A stretch of 64,000 bases of DNA from JAQGMJ01 sp036498945. GTDB taxonomy: Bacteria > Pseudomonadota > Gammaproteobacteria > Burkholderiales > JAEUOS01. The notes beneath the pieces were generated by a model, which saw only the letters and a program-made list of their open reading frames with translations, had not been told where the DNA came from and made no database searches. Position 1 is the stretch's first letter, and each line of letters opens with the position of its first letter. Shown here piece by piece: positions 8,643-17,104 of the stretch. The position numbers and the translations under genes were made by a program. Where the stretch lies: positions 9,177 to 73,176 of the forward strand of contig DASYEQ010000015.1 in NCBI GenBank assembly GCA_036498945.1, read 5' to 3'.

Positions 8643-10133
8643 TTACCAGCCGCCACCCAAGGCACGGAAGGTCACCACCGCGGCGCGTGCGTCGTCGGCA
8701 TGCACCCGCGCCAGCTGGTCGCGGGCATGCAGCAGCTCGCGGTCCTCCTGCAATACCTCGATCAGGCTCACCGCCCCGCCCTTGTAGGCATCTTCGGAAG
8801 CGGCGCGCGCCCGCTCGTGCGCATCAACTTCGTCGTGCAGGTCGCGGCTTTGTGCTTCCAGTTCGGTCAATGTGACCACGGCATTTTCCACGTCCTCGGC
8901 GGCGCGCAACATGGACTGGCGATACGTGGCCAGGGCCTGGGCATTGGTCCCCTTGGCCTGCGCCACTTCAGCATCGATGCGCCCGAAATCGAACAGGCGC
9001 CAGCGTAAGCCCGCCAAGGCGCTCGGCTGAAAGGAGGCGCCGGAGAAAAGCCCGGTCGCCCCCAGGCTCTCGAAACCGACCAACGCGCCGAGTGAGACCT
9101 TGGGGTAATACTCCGCCATCGCCTGGCCGATGCGTGCGTTGGAAGCTGCCAGCCGGCGCTCGGCCGCAATCACGTCCGGCCGGCGCCGTAGCAACTCGGC
9201 CGGCCCCTGACGGTTTTCGTACAGGGTGATCGCCGGCACCTGCGGTGCGGCGCGCGTCGCGCTTTGCTGCAGTTCGCCGGCATAGGTGCCTGGTTGCGCG
9301 CCCATCAGTACGTCCAGGCGGTTGAGCTGGATTTCCAGTTCAGTGCGCAGCGGCGGAATAGTGGCGCGCGCCTGCGCCAGTACGGCCTCGGCCTGCGCGG
9401 TTTCACGCGACGTCGCCAGCCCTTCTTGCAGGCGCAAGCGCACCAGTTCCAGCAGGTCCGCGTTGGCCCGCGCCTGTTCCTGCGCCAGTGCAATGCGTTC
9501 CTGCGCGCCGCGGGCGCGGAAATAGGCATCGGCCGCTTCACCCGCGATCAGGATGCGCACGCCGGCCTGCTCTGCTTCCGCCGCCTGGGCTTCCGCATCC
9601 GCCGCCTCGGCGCCGCGCCTAAGGCTGCCGGCGAGATCCAGCTCCCAGCTGGCACCCAGGCCGACGTCGTAGAGCGTGTGGTTGCGGTCATAGCCCGGCT
9701 GATGCCGCGCCAGTTCGCCCAGCGGGCTTTGCAGGGATTGGTGCTCGCGCGCCGCCTGCGCATCGAAATTCACCTGCGGCAGTCGCTGCGCGCCGGCGTG
9801 GCGTGCGGCAGCGCGGGCCTGATCGACGCGCGCAATGGCCGCCGCCAGGTCAAGGTTTTGCTTCAGCGCACGCTCGACGATGCGCGTCAGCACAGGATCG
9901 GCAAAGCCGGTCCACCACGTATCTAGCGCAGGTGGGGGCAGGCTTGCCTGGCGCGCCGCCAGCGCCGCTTCATGCTGGAACGGCAGCGTATAGGGTGCGG
10001 GCGGCGCCTTGTAGTCCGGCCCGACGGCCGCGCAGCCGGCCAGCACCAGCGACATCAGGAAAGCCGGCGCAATGCCGGCAAGGCTGCGCACCTTTGAATG
10101 CGCTGCGAAACGAGACCTCATCAACATGGCCAA
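8643..10133 (-). CDS. outer-membrane efflux factor (NodT/TolC-like lipoprotein)
   Basis: The 496-residue protein has a lipoprotein signal peptide with lipobox LAGC (LVLAGCAAVGPDYKAP), the usual start of NodT-type outer-membrane factors. Two repeated halves follow, each rich in Ala/Gln/Glu helices as expected for the TolC tunnel (for example QNLDLAAAIARVDQARAAARHAG and YYPKVSLGALVGF). It would form the outer-membrane channel for the EmrA/EmrB-like pair encoded on the other strand. The first ATG at 10133 was kept; ATG codons two to four residues further in are possible. The gene is divergent from the HxlR regulator, and both share the 140-bp region holding the operator-like repeats. Confidence 0.88.
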   Translation of the reverse strand: MAMLMRSRFAAHSKVRSLAGIAPAFLMSLVLAGCAAVGPDYKAPPAPYTLPFQHEAALAARQASLPPPALDTWWTGFADPVLTRIVERALKQNLDLAAAIARVDQARAAARHAGAQRLPQVNFDAQAAREHQSLQSPLGELARHQPGYDRNHTLYDVGLGASWELDLAGSLRRGAEAADAEAQAAEAEQAGVRILIAGEAADAYFRARGAQERIALAQEQARANADLLELVRLRLQEGLATSRETAQAEAVLAQARATIPPLRTELEIQLNRLDVLMGAQPGTYAGELQQSATRAAPQVPAITLYENRQGPAELLRRRPDVIAAERRLAASNARIGQAMAEYYPKVSLGALVGFESLGATGLFSGASFQPSALAGLRWRLFDFGRIDAEVAQAKGTNAQALATYRQSMLRAAEDVENAVVTLTELEAQSRDLHDEVDAHERARAASEDAYKGGAVSLIEVLQEDRELLHARDQLARVHADDARAAVVTFRALGGGW

Positions 10134-10185
10134 CTCCCCGGCGACCGCAGACCCTTGCCCCGGCCGCCAAAATTAACTTGCATAA

Positions 10186-10228
10186 TGAAAGCAACTATTG
10201 TAAAGTCACTTTCATCTTGAAAGCAACT
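10186..10228. promoter_or_regulatory. putative HxlR operator: two direct and one inverted copy of TGAAAGCAACT
   Basis: TGAAAGCAACT occurs at 10186-10196 and again at 10218-10228. Between them AGTCACTTTCA (10204-10214) is a near-exact inverted copy, making the palindrome TGAAAG-CA-ACT-N7-AGT-CA-CTTTCA at 10186-10214. A plausible forward promoter overlaps it (TTGCAT at 10179-10184, 17 bp, TAAAGT at 10202-). The array lies midway between the divergent efflux genes and immediately before the HxlR gene, the expected place for an autoregulatory site. Confidence 0.6.
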
Positions 10229-10274
10229 GGATTTTTCAGCCGCTTCCAAATCCCCTTAATCCCGGAGGTAAGCC

Positions 10275-10817
10275 ATGCAACGCAAGAGCTTTGGCGAGAT
10301 GCAATGCCCGGTCGCCCGCAGCCTGGAGCGCGTCGGCGAGTGGTGGAGCATCCTGATCCTGCGCGATGCCTTTTACGGCATGACGCGGTTCGATGAATTC
10401 CAGAAGAGCCTGAACATCGCCCCCAACATCCTGACGCGCCGCCTGACGGCACTGGTCGACGCCGGCCTGCTGGAGCGCCGCCAGTACCTCGAAAAACCCC
10501 CGCGATTTGAATATGTACTGACCGCACGCGGGCGCGACTTCCGCCCGGTGATGCAGGCCTTGATGGCCTGGGGCAACCGCAATTTCGCCACGGAAGGCTT
10601 GAGCGTGATGCTGGCCGACACGCGCACCGGCAGGCAGGTCGATGCTGTGATGGTCGATGCCGCCACCGGCGAACGCATCGACAACGGCCACTACGCCCCC
10701 GCCCCCGGCCCCGCCGCCAATGAGGCCGTGCGCCGCCGCCTCTCCTTCGGCGCGCAAAAGCGCCTGACCCCCGATCTGAAACCAGATTTCCCGCCCGATC
10801 ACGTGGAGGCCGCATGA
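10275..10817 (+). CDS. HxlR-family winged-helix transcriptional regulator
   Basis: 180 residues. The N-terminal 110 residues are a clear HxlR domain: CPVARSLERVGEWWSILILRDAF, then FDEFQKSLNIAPNILTRRLTALVDAGLLERRQY (recognition helix region) and RFEYVLTARGRDFRPVMQALMAWG. The conserved Cys at residue 11 (MQRKSFGEMQCPV) is the position used for thiol or electrophile sensing in several HxlR members. The C-terminal 70 residues are extra and poorly conserved. It begins with GGAGG upstream of the ATG, overlaps the emrA-like gene by 4 bp and probably controls the efflux locus on both strands. Confidence 0.88.
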   Translation: MQRKSFGEMQCPVARSLERVGEWWSILILRDAFYGMTRFDEFQKSLNIAPNILTRRLTALVDAGLLERRQYLEKPPRFEYVLTARGRDFRPVMQALMAWGNRNFATEGLSVMLADTRTGRQVDAVMVDAATGERIDNGHYAPAPGPAANEAVRRRLSFGAQKRLTPDLKPDFPPDHVEAA

Positions 10818-11920
10818 GCGCAGCCAACGTCGCATCCCTACCCGCCGGCGCCGCGCCGGCCGCCCCTGTTTCCATCCGCAAGCGCAGCCGCCGCCCGCTG
10901 TTTACCGGCTTGGCGCTGGTCGCTGCGATTGCACTGGGCGCCGGTGGCTACTACTGGTGGTCCAACGGCCGCTTCCTGCTCTCTACCGACGACGCCTATA
11001 TCGGCGGCGATGTCACCGTGATCAGCCCGCGCGTGGCCGGCTATATCGGCAATGTGCAAGTCACCGACAATCAGGTGGTACGCACCGGCGACCTGCTGCT
11101 GCGCCTGGACGATCGCGATTTCCGCGCCGCCCTCGCGAAAGCCGAGGGCGCGGTCGCCGCGCAACAGGCACTCCTCGCCAATCTCGACGCCACGCGCCAC
11201 CTGCAAGACGCGGTAATCGCGCAAGCGCGCGCCGGGGTCAGCGCGGCGGATGCCGACCGCGTGCGCGCGCATGACGACCAGGTACGCTTCGAAGCGCTGT
11301 CGGCGCGCTCGGCCGTTTCCATCCAGAGCGCGCAAAAAGCCGATGCGGACTTCAAGCAGGCGCAGGCCGGCAGCCAGAAGGCGGCCGCCGCGCTCACCGC
11401 GTCGCAGCGCCAGCTCGACGTGATCGCCTCGCAAAAGCAGCAGGCCGAGGCGGCGCTGGCGCAGGCCACCGCGGAGCGCGACATCGCCCGCCTGAATCTC
11501 AGCTACACCGAAGTGCGCGCCCCGATCGACGGCATCGTCGGCAACCGTCGCGCCCGCGCCGGCGCTTATGCGACCGCCGGCACGCAACTCCTGTCGATCG
11601 TGCCCAGCCACGGCCTGTGGGTGGACGCCAATCTCAAGGAAGGCCAGCTGGCGCGCGTGCGCGCGGGCCTGCCGGCCGAAGTGCAGGCCGACGTATTGCC
11701 CGGCCACGTGTTCCGCGGGCACGTGGCCAGCCTGGCGCCCGCCACCGGTACGCAGTTCAGCGTGCTGCCGACGGAAAACGCCACCGGCAACTTCACCAAG
11801 ATCGTGCAGCGGGTGCCGGTGCGCATCCTGCTCGACGAAAGCGATGCCAACATCGCCTACCTGCGACCCGGCCTGTCGGTGGTCGCCGAAGTGGACGCGC
11901 GTCCGCAGGCCGGCAGATGA
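10814..11920 (+). CDS. EmrA/HlyD-type membrane-fusion protein of a multidrug efflux pump
   Basis: 368 residues. A basic cytoplasmic tail (RKRSRRPLF) precedes one transmembrane helix (about 30-50). Next comes the biotinyl-lipoyl half STDDAYIGGDVTVISPRVAGYIGNVQVTDNQVV, a long alpha-hairpin coiled coil rich in Ala/Gln (about 105-230), then the second lipoyl half (TEVRAPIDGIVGNRRARAGAY region) and a beta-barrel. This is the EmrA/HlyD_D23 layout. The start ATG overlaps the HxlR stop (ATGA) and its own stop overlaps the EmrB-like start by 4 bp, so the three genes form one operon. It would bridge the inner-membrane exporter and the outer-membrane factor encoded at 8643-10133. Confidence 0.9.
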   Translation: MSAANVASLPAGAAPAAPVSIRKRSRRPLFTGLALVAAIALGAGGYYWWSNGRFLLSTDDAYIGGDVTVISPRVAGYIGNVQVTDNQVVRTGDLLLRLDDRDFRAALAKAEGAVAAQQALLANLDATRHLQDAVIAQARAGVSAADADRVRAHDDQVRFEALSARSAVSIQSAQKADADFKQAQAGSQKAAAALTASQRQLDVIASQKQQAEAALAQATAERDIARLNLSYTEVRAPIDGIVGNRRARAGAYATAGTQLLSIVPSHGLWVDANLKEGQLARVRAGLPAEVQADVLPGHVFRGHVASLAPATGTQFSVLPTENATGNFTKIVQRVPVRILLDESDANIAYLRPGLSVVAEVDARPQAGR

Positions 11921-13542
11921 ACGCCGTCGTCATGCCCGGCACGGCGGCGCCGCAGGTCGCGCCGCCGCTGCCTGCCCTGCCAAACCCGGCCGACATGCCG
12001 CTGACGAGCCGCGTGATTGCCTTCGCCACCATGGTGGTTGGCATGTTCATCGCGTTGCTCGACATCCAGATTGTCTCGGCATCGCTACGCGACATCGGCG
12101 GCGGGCTTTCCGCCGGCGCCGATGAAACCGTCTGGGTGCAAACCGCCTACCTGATCGCCGAGATCATCGTCATTCCCCTCTCGGGCTGGCTGTCGCGGGT
12201 GATGTCGACGCGCTGGCTGTTCTGCGTCTCGGCGGTCGGCTTCACCATCACCAGCCTCTTGTGCGGCATCGCCTGGAACATCCAGAGCATGATCATCTTC
12301 CGCGCCCTGCAAGGCTTCCTCGGCGGCTCGATGATTCCGCTGGTGTTCACCACCGCCTTCGCCTTCTTCCAGGGGCCGCAGCGGGTGATCGCCGCCGCCA
12401 CCGTGGGCGCCATCGCCTCGCTGGCGCCGACACTCGGCCCCACCGTCGGCGGCTGGATCACCGACAACTATTCGTGGAACTGGCTATTCCTGATCAACAT
12501 CGTGCCGGGCAGCTTCGTGGCCGTCGCCGTGCCACTCCTGGTGAAGGTGGACCGCCCCAATCCGTCGCTGTTGCGCGGCGCGGATTACCCTGGCATGGCC
12601 TTCCTCGCAGTGTGCCTGGGTTGCCTCGAATACACACTCGAGGAAGGTCCGCGCTGGGACTGGTTCGGCGACGACACCATCCTCGCCACCGCCTGGCTCG
12701 CGGGCCTGGCGGGCGCGGCTTTCCTCTGGCGCAGCCTGACCTACGCGCAGCCGGTGGTCGACCTGCGCGCGCTCAAGGACCGCAATTTCGCGCTCGGCTG
12801 CTTTTTCTCGTTCATGAGCGGCGTGGGCATCTTCGCCACCATCTACCTGACGCCGCTGTTCCTCGGCCACGTGCGCGGCTTGAGCGCGCTGCAGATCGGC
12901 GAGGCGGTGTTTTCCACCGGTGTGTTCCAGATCCTGTCGATTCCGATCTACGCTTTTCTGGCCAACCGGGTCGACCTGCGCTGGCTGATGATGTTCGGGC
13001 TGTTCTGCTTCGGCTTGTCGATGTGGTATTTCGCGCCCATCACCCACGACTGGGGCGCCGATCAACTTCTCCTGCCGCAGGCGCTGCGCGGCTTCGCGCA
13101 GCAGTTCGCGGTGGCGCCCGCCATCACGCTGACCCTGGGCGGGCTGGCGCCGGAGCGCCTGAAATTCGCTTCCGGCCTGTTCAACCTGATGCGCAACCTG
13201 GGCGGCGCCATCGGCATCGCCGTCAGCGCCACCATTCTCAACGACCGCACCAACCTGCACTTTCAGCGCATCGCCGAGCACCTGACCGCGACCAACGAGG
13301 CCATGGGCGAGTTGCTGCAAGGTGCCGCGGGACGCATCGCCGCCCTGGGTGACGGGGCAGTACCGGCCCATACTGCCGCGCTCAAGCAGCTTTGGCTCTT
13401 GACCCTGCGCGAAGCACAGACGCAAACCTTCGGCGACGTTTTCGTCGTCATCATGGTGTGCTTTTTCATCACCACGGCGATGGTGCCCCTGATGCGCAAG
13501 GTAGCGCCGCCCAAGCCCGCCAGCGCGCCCGCCGCGCATTAA
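11917..13542 (+). CDS. EmrB-like DHA2-family MFS multidrug exporter
   Basis: 541 residues starting at the ATG that overlaps the preceding stop by 4 bp; the same frame is open further upstream, but only inside the emrA-like gene. About 14 hydrophobic segments are visible. The first helix motif MVVGMFIALLDIQIVSASL carries the membrane-buried Asp typical of DHA2 drug/proton antiporters, and GWLSRVMSTRW is motif A. The motif C region reads VGAIASLAPTLGPTVGGWI. It should extrude hydrophobic compounds from the inner membrane through the EmrA-like adaptor. It ends 20 bp before the convergent GGDEF/EAL gene. Confidence 0.92.
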   Translation: MNAVVMPGTAAPQVAPPLPALPNPADMPLTSRVIAFATMVVGMFIALLDIQIVSASLRDIGGGLSAGADETVWVQTAYLIAEIIVIPLSGWLSRVMSTRWLFCVSAVGFTITSLLCGIAWNIQSMIIFRALQGFLGGSMIPLVFTTAFAFFQGPQRVIAAATVGAIASLAPTLGPTVGGWITDNYSWNWLFLINIVPGSFVAVAVPLLVKVDRPNPSLLRGADYPGMAFLAVCLGCLEYTLEEGPRWDWFGDDTILATAWLAGLAGAAFLWRSLTYAQPVVDLRALKDRNFALGCFFSFMSGVGIFATIYLTPLFLGHVRGLSALQIGEAVFSTGVFQILSIPIYAFLANRVDLRWLMMFGLFCFGLSMWYFAPITHDWGADQLLLPQALRGFAQQFAVAPAITLTLGGLAPERLKFASGLFNLMRNLGGAIGIAVSATILNDRTNLHFQRIAEHLTATNEAMGELLQGAAGRIAALGDGAVPAHTAALKQLWLLTLREAQTQTFGDVFVVIMVCFFITTAMVPLMRKVAPPKPASAPAAH

Positions 13543-13562
13543 TACCGGGGCGCGGGCGCGCC

Positions 13563-15740
13563 TCAGGCGTGCGAGGGGGCGGCTAGCCGGGCTTCGGAAC
13601 CGCCGCCCGGATAGCGGGCAGAAAACTCTCCCACCGACAGCGGTGCATTCCAGAAAAAACCCTGGCCGACGCGGCATTCCAGCGCCGCCAGTGCCTCGCG
13701 CTGCTCGGCCTTTTCCACACCCTCGGCGATCACCTCGATGCCCAGTTCCTTGGCCAGCGCGCATACCGAGCGCACGATGGCGAAGGAAGCGCGATCGGCG
13801 GGAATGCGGCTGACGAAATAGCGATCCAGCTTGAGCGTGTCGAAGCTGTGGCGGATGACGTAGGAGAGATTGGAAAAGCCGGTGCCGAAATCATCGATAC
13901 ACAGGCGCACGCCCAAACGGCGGATCTTGTTCAGGTTGTGCACCGTGGTCTCGGAACTGTCCATCAGCACGCCTTCGGTGATTTCCAGTTCCAGCACGTG
14001 CGGATTGATGCCGACATGGCTGATGACGCGCCCGACTTCGTCGGCAAAATTCTTCTGCCGCAACTGGCGCGGCGAGACGTTGATCGACAGCCGTTTCAGG
14101 TGGATGCCCAGGCCCTGCCAGATGCGCAATTGCAGGCAGGCCTGCTCGATGATCCACATGCCGATGCCGTCGATGATGCCCAACTCTTCGGCGGACGGGA
14201 TGAAATCGTCCGGATTGACAGTGACGGTATCGTTGCGGCGCCAGCGTACCAGGGTCTCGGCGCCCACCAGCTGTCCGCTGCCGAGCTCCACGATCGGCTG
14301 GTAGCAGAGGAAGAATTCGGAGCGCGACAGCGCCTGGCGCAAATCCGAGGTGATCGACAGGCGCTTGGTCGCCTTTTGCTGCATGGTGTCGTGGAAAAAG
14401 CACACGCGGTTGCGGCCGTTGCGCTTGGCTTCGTACATCGCGATATCGGCGCACTGGATCAGCTTTTCCGCCGTGCTGCCGTCTTCCGGGAACACCGCCA
14501 CACCGATCGAGGCCGCCACCACCACCGGCGAGCCATCGACCAGGATGGCCTCGCGCGCCTTGGTGAGAATTGCCTCGGCCACGCGGATCGCGGGACGCGA
14601 CTCCGGCAGGTCGGGCAGGATGGTGAGGAACTCGTCGCCGCCCATGCGGCCGATGGTATCGGCTTCCCGCAGGGTGCTGCGCGCGCGGCTGACGAAGGTT
14701 TTCAGCACCTCGTCGCCGGCGTGATGCCCCAGGCCGTCGTTGATCGCCTTGAAGTTGTCCAGGTCGATGAAAAACACCGCGATGGTTTTTTTCGAGCGCC
14801 GCGACAGCGAGATCGCCTGGCGCAGGCGGTCCAGCACCAGGGTGCGGTTGGGCAGGCGGGTGAGCGGATCCTGGAAGGCCATCTGCGCCACCTGCTGCTC
14901 GGCCTGCACCCGCAAGGTGACGTCCTGGGCAATGCCGTGATAGCCGCAAAAGCGCCCCGCCTCGCCATACTGCGCGGTGCCGGAGACCTCGATCCAGCGT
15001 TCGCTGCGGTCCGGCAGGTGCTGCTTGATCAGGATGTGCTTGAACGGGCTACGGCGCGCCAGGCAGGCGTTGTAGCCTTCCCAGTCGGTCTTCGAGTGGG
15101 TGTCGGAATCTATCTCCTGCCAGGCATGGCCGAGGAAGGATTGGCGAAAGCGCCCGGTGAGGCCAGAGGTGCCGTCGCCATGGCTGCCTTCGAGCTTGGT
15201 CAGCAGGCCTTCTGCATCCTGCACCCAGAACCAGTCGCAGGCCAGCGCCATCAATTCGCGGAAACGGTCATCGGGCTGCGCCCCCCCGGATGCGCGCGGC
15301 GCGCCGGCCAGCACCGGCAGCAAGCGCTCGGTCACTCCCTCGACCGCCGCCTCCAGCCCACGCTCCCCCATGGCCTGCGCCGCCAGCAGGTGCAGGCCGA
15401 CCGTGTTGCCGCTGGCGTGTTCGGTCTGCGGCAAGGCGCAGAAAAACCAGCGCGCGACCGTGCCGTCGGTGTCGCGCACCTGCCCTTCGAAATCGACCCG
15501 CCCCTCGCCCATCGCCCGCGCCAGCGAGGCCCCGAACGGCGGATACAGCACCGGCCCGACCGCGTCATGCACATTGCGATTAAGCAGATCTGCCCGCGCC
15601 AGGCCGAAGCACTCGGCAAAACCGAGACTGCATTCGCGCACTATGCCGTCGGCATCCAGGTATGCCCACGGATAGTCAGACAATCCGGCGAATGATTCCA
15701 ACAACTGCGCCCGCCCCTCCGGGCCCAATGCAGCCGACAT
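13563..15740 (-). CDS. PAS-GGDEF-EAL cyclic-di-GMP enzyme
   Basis: 725 residues from the ATG at 15740, which has GGAGAG eight bases upstream; the frame is open to 15929, but a candidate -10 at 15931-15936 makes the far upstream start unlikely. A PAS-like segment (YPWAYLDADGIVRECSLGF, about 30-120) and a second PAS (about 165-290) precede GGDEF (intact GRMGGDEFLTI, with a READ inhibitory I-site five residues before it) and EAL. The EAL signature is ETL (GAETLVRW), but the catalytic set looks present: NVSPRQL, LEITEGVL, CIDDFGTG, LKLDRYFV, AEGVEKAEQ and VGQGFFW. Either activity is possible, and PAS input probably selects. No membrane segment. Confidence 0.93.
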   Translation of the reverse strand: MSAALGPEGRAQLLESFAGLSDYPWAYLDADGIVRECSLGFAECFGLARADLLNRNVHDAVGPVLYPPFGASLARAMGEGRVDFEGQVRDTDGTVARWFFCALPQTEHASGNTVGLHLLAAQAMGERGLEAAVEGVTERLLPVLAGAPRASGGAQPDDRFRELMALACDWFWVQDAEGLLTKLEGSHGDGTSGLTGRFRQSFLGHAWQEIDSDTHSKTDWEGYNACLARRSPFKHILIKQHLPDRSERWIEVSGTAQYGEAGRFCGYHGIAQDVTLRVQAEQQVAQMAFQDPLTRLPNRTLVLDRLRQAISLSRRSKKTIAVFFIDLDNFKAINDGLGHHAGDEVLKTFVSRARSTLREADTIGRMGGDEFLTILPDLPESRPAIRVAEAILTKAREAILVDGSPVVVAASIGVAVFPEDGSTAEKLIQCADIAMYEAKRNGRNRVCFFHDTMQQKATKRLSITSDLRQALSRSEFFLCYQPIVELGSGQLVGAETLVRWRRNDTVTVNPDDFIPSAEELGIIDGIGMWIIEQACLQLRIWQGLGIHLKRLSINVSPRQLRQKNFADEVGRVISHVGINPHVLELEITEGVLMDSSETTVHNLNKIRRLGVRLCIDDFGTGFSNLSYVIRHSFDTLKLDRYFVSRIPADRASFAIVRSVCALAKELGIEVIAEGVEKAEQREALAALECRVGQGFFWNAPLSVGEFSARYPGGGSEARLAAPSHA

Positions 15741-15930
15741 TACTGCACTCTCCGCAAAAAATCTTGTTAAATCCGCACCGCCCATGCCGCCCCCCCCTCG
15801 CCCACGTGCGCACCTGAATGCACGTTGGACCGTTTTCATCTCAGGTTCTTGTTTACTTTTCTGGCCGGCTCTGTCGACGCGAATCTTTTCAAAGCCGGAT
15901 CCCTCGTTCCAGCCACCGCGCTCAAGCAAA

Positions 15931-15960
15931 AAATAAGGATGTGATTTTATTTATGGTCAA
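15931..15960 (-). promoter_or_regulatory. candidate promoter of the GGDEF/EAL gene
   Basis: On the minus strand TTGACC (complement of 15955-15960) is followed after 18 bp by TTATTT (complement of 15931-15936) in an A/T-rich stretch that stands out from the GC-rich surroundings. Initiation near 15924 would give a leader of about 185 nt before the start at 15740. Confidence 0.45.
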
Positions 15961-16036
15961 TGACGATAACATAAGGTTTGCCCGCCGCAAAATCGATTGC
16001 GCAATTTCCCGCCCACCACGACCCCGCGCTCGCGCC

Positions 16037-16065
16037 TTGCGGGCCCGGCGCATGATTGCCATAAT
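16037..16065 (+). promoter_or_regulatory. candidate promoter of the duplicated-domain gene
   Basis: TTGCGG at 16037-16042 and CATAAT at 16060-16065 are 17 bp apart, about 125 bp before the ATG at 16190. Only the first three bases of the -35 match the consensus. The remaining divergent region 15741-16189 holds a 10-bp palindrome ATTGCGCAAT (15996-16005) and no convincing gene. Confidence 0.4.
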
Positions 16066-16189
16066 TTGCGTGTAGCCCGTGCGCGCGTCCATGCGGCAGC
16101 GCGCGGCGTATCAAGCACGGAACCGTCAGCGCCAGTCGTGTCTGCGCCGCGCGGCAACTAGAACGGAAAGAAACGGGGAGATGGTGTTC

Positions 16190-16789
16190 ATGCAGGATGA
16201 CGACGAGCGCATGCTGCGTTTTCATGTCTTGTACTCGGGCCTGCTCAAGCAGCCGCTGGACCGCGAGGAATTCGACGCCGACGATCTTTATGCCTTCCAG
16301 GCCCTGGAGCGCGCCATGCGCTGCGAAAACCAGGAATTGCGCAACCTCGCCGCGCACCTGCAGGCGCAGCGCCAGGCGGCGATGGAGAGCATCACCCTCA
16401 AGGCCAAGGATGGGCTCGATACCACGCGCCGGCTCAATACCGTGGCGGCACCGACGCCGCGCGAAGCGGCCGAAACGGTACATGTCGCGCGCCCCGTGCT
16501 GCCGCAGCAGCCGGCACCGCCGCAGGGTGAGCGCCGCCTGGGCGCGCCGCGCCTGAGCCCGCAGGAGGCCACCCGCATCACCACCCTGGAGCGCCTGTAC
16601 CGCCTCGAGTTCGGCCGGCCGCTCAACGTCGCCCGCTTTGCCGTGGATGACAGCTACGGGCGTGACGTGCTCAAGGAAGCGCTTGCCGCCAGCAACCAGG
16701 ACCTGGTGGTCTTGGCGCGCCATTACGTCGACGAAAACGGCAAGCCGCGCCGGCACCGGCGCGGAGAGCAGCAGCTGGCCGCGCAGTAA
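16190..16789 (+). CDS. unknown protein made of two copies of a ~50-residue domain
   Basis: 199 residues; I do not recognise the family. The ATG at 16190 follows GGGGAG by 9 bp; an ATG at 16181 is too close to that site. Two segments align: residues near 12-52 (LYSGLLKQPLDREEFDADDL, then YAFQALERAMRCENQELRNLAAHL) and near 125-168 (LYRLEFGRPLNVARFAVDDS, then YGRDVLKEALAASNQDLVVLARHY). The shared pattern is LY, PL, F, DD, Y, L..A, NQ.L, LA.H. The linker is rich in Pro/Gln/Arg and looks disordered. No signal peptide, membrane helix or catalytic motif. It is divergent from the PAS-GGDEF-EAL gene, so a signalling link is possible but unproven. Confidence 0.75.
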   Translation: MQDDDERMLRFHVLYSGLLKQPLDREEFDADDLYAFQALERAMRCENQELRNLAAHLQAQRQAAMESITLKAKDGLDTTRRLNTVAAPTPREAAETVHVARPVLPQQPAPPQGERRLGAPRLSPQEATRITTLERLYRLEFGRPLNVARFAVDDSYGRDVLKEALAASNQDLVVLARHYVDENGKPRRHRRGEQQLAAQ

Positions 16790-17104
16790 TGCACGAGATT
16801 GCGGCGGCATGCCGGCCGCCTGCCACCCATAACGGGGAGCGGTTCGGAAAAAATGATCCGAACGGCTGCGGAACGCCAGACAAGACTTCATAAAAAGCAT
16901 AAAATGCCAGCCGCAAGCCTTTGACTTGCCTATAATAATCTGCCACTCAAAACCCCGCAAGCGTTTCCCGGACCTTTACGTGCACAGCGCCGTGAAGGGT
17001 AACGTAGACACGCCTATATAACACCCGGCATAAATGACAGTGTTCCCCCCTGATCGCGCCCGGTCGCCCAAGGTGGCGGCTTTTTTGCTATAAGCCGTCT
17101 GCAC
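16790..17104. other. 315-bp intergenic leader before livHMGF
   Basis: No gene is visible. A TTCGG/CCGAA hairpin lies around 16845-16866, and a TATAAT at 16931-16936 lacks a good -35. Just before livH, CGCC/GGCG with six T (about 17070-17090) looks like a weak attenuator or terminator. The region probably carries the liv promoter and a 5' leader of up to about 170 nt. Confidence 0.4.

Noticed and set aside
12484..13764. Minus-strand frame of 426 codons antisense to the EmrB-like gene
   Set aside because: Lacks membrane or domain patterns and runs across the convergent gene boundary.
13848..15695. Plus-strand frame of 615 codons opposite the GGDEF/EAL gene
   Set aside because: Shadow of a gene whose GGDEF and EAL motifs are unambiguous.
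16931..16936. TATAAT before livH
   Set aside because: No -35 at 16-18 bp and no extended -10; noted in the intergenic entry but not called as a promoter.
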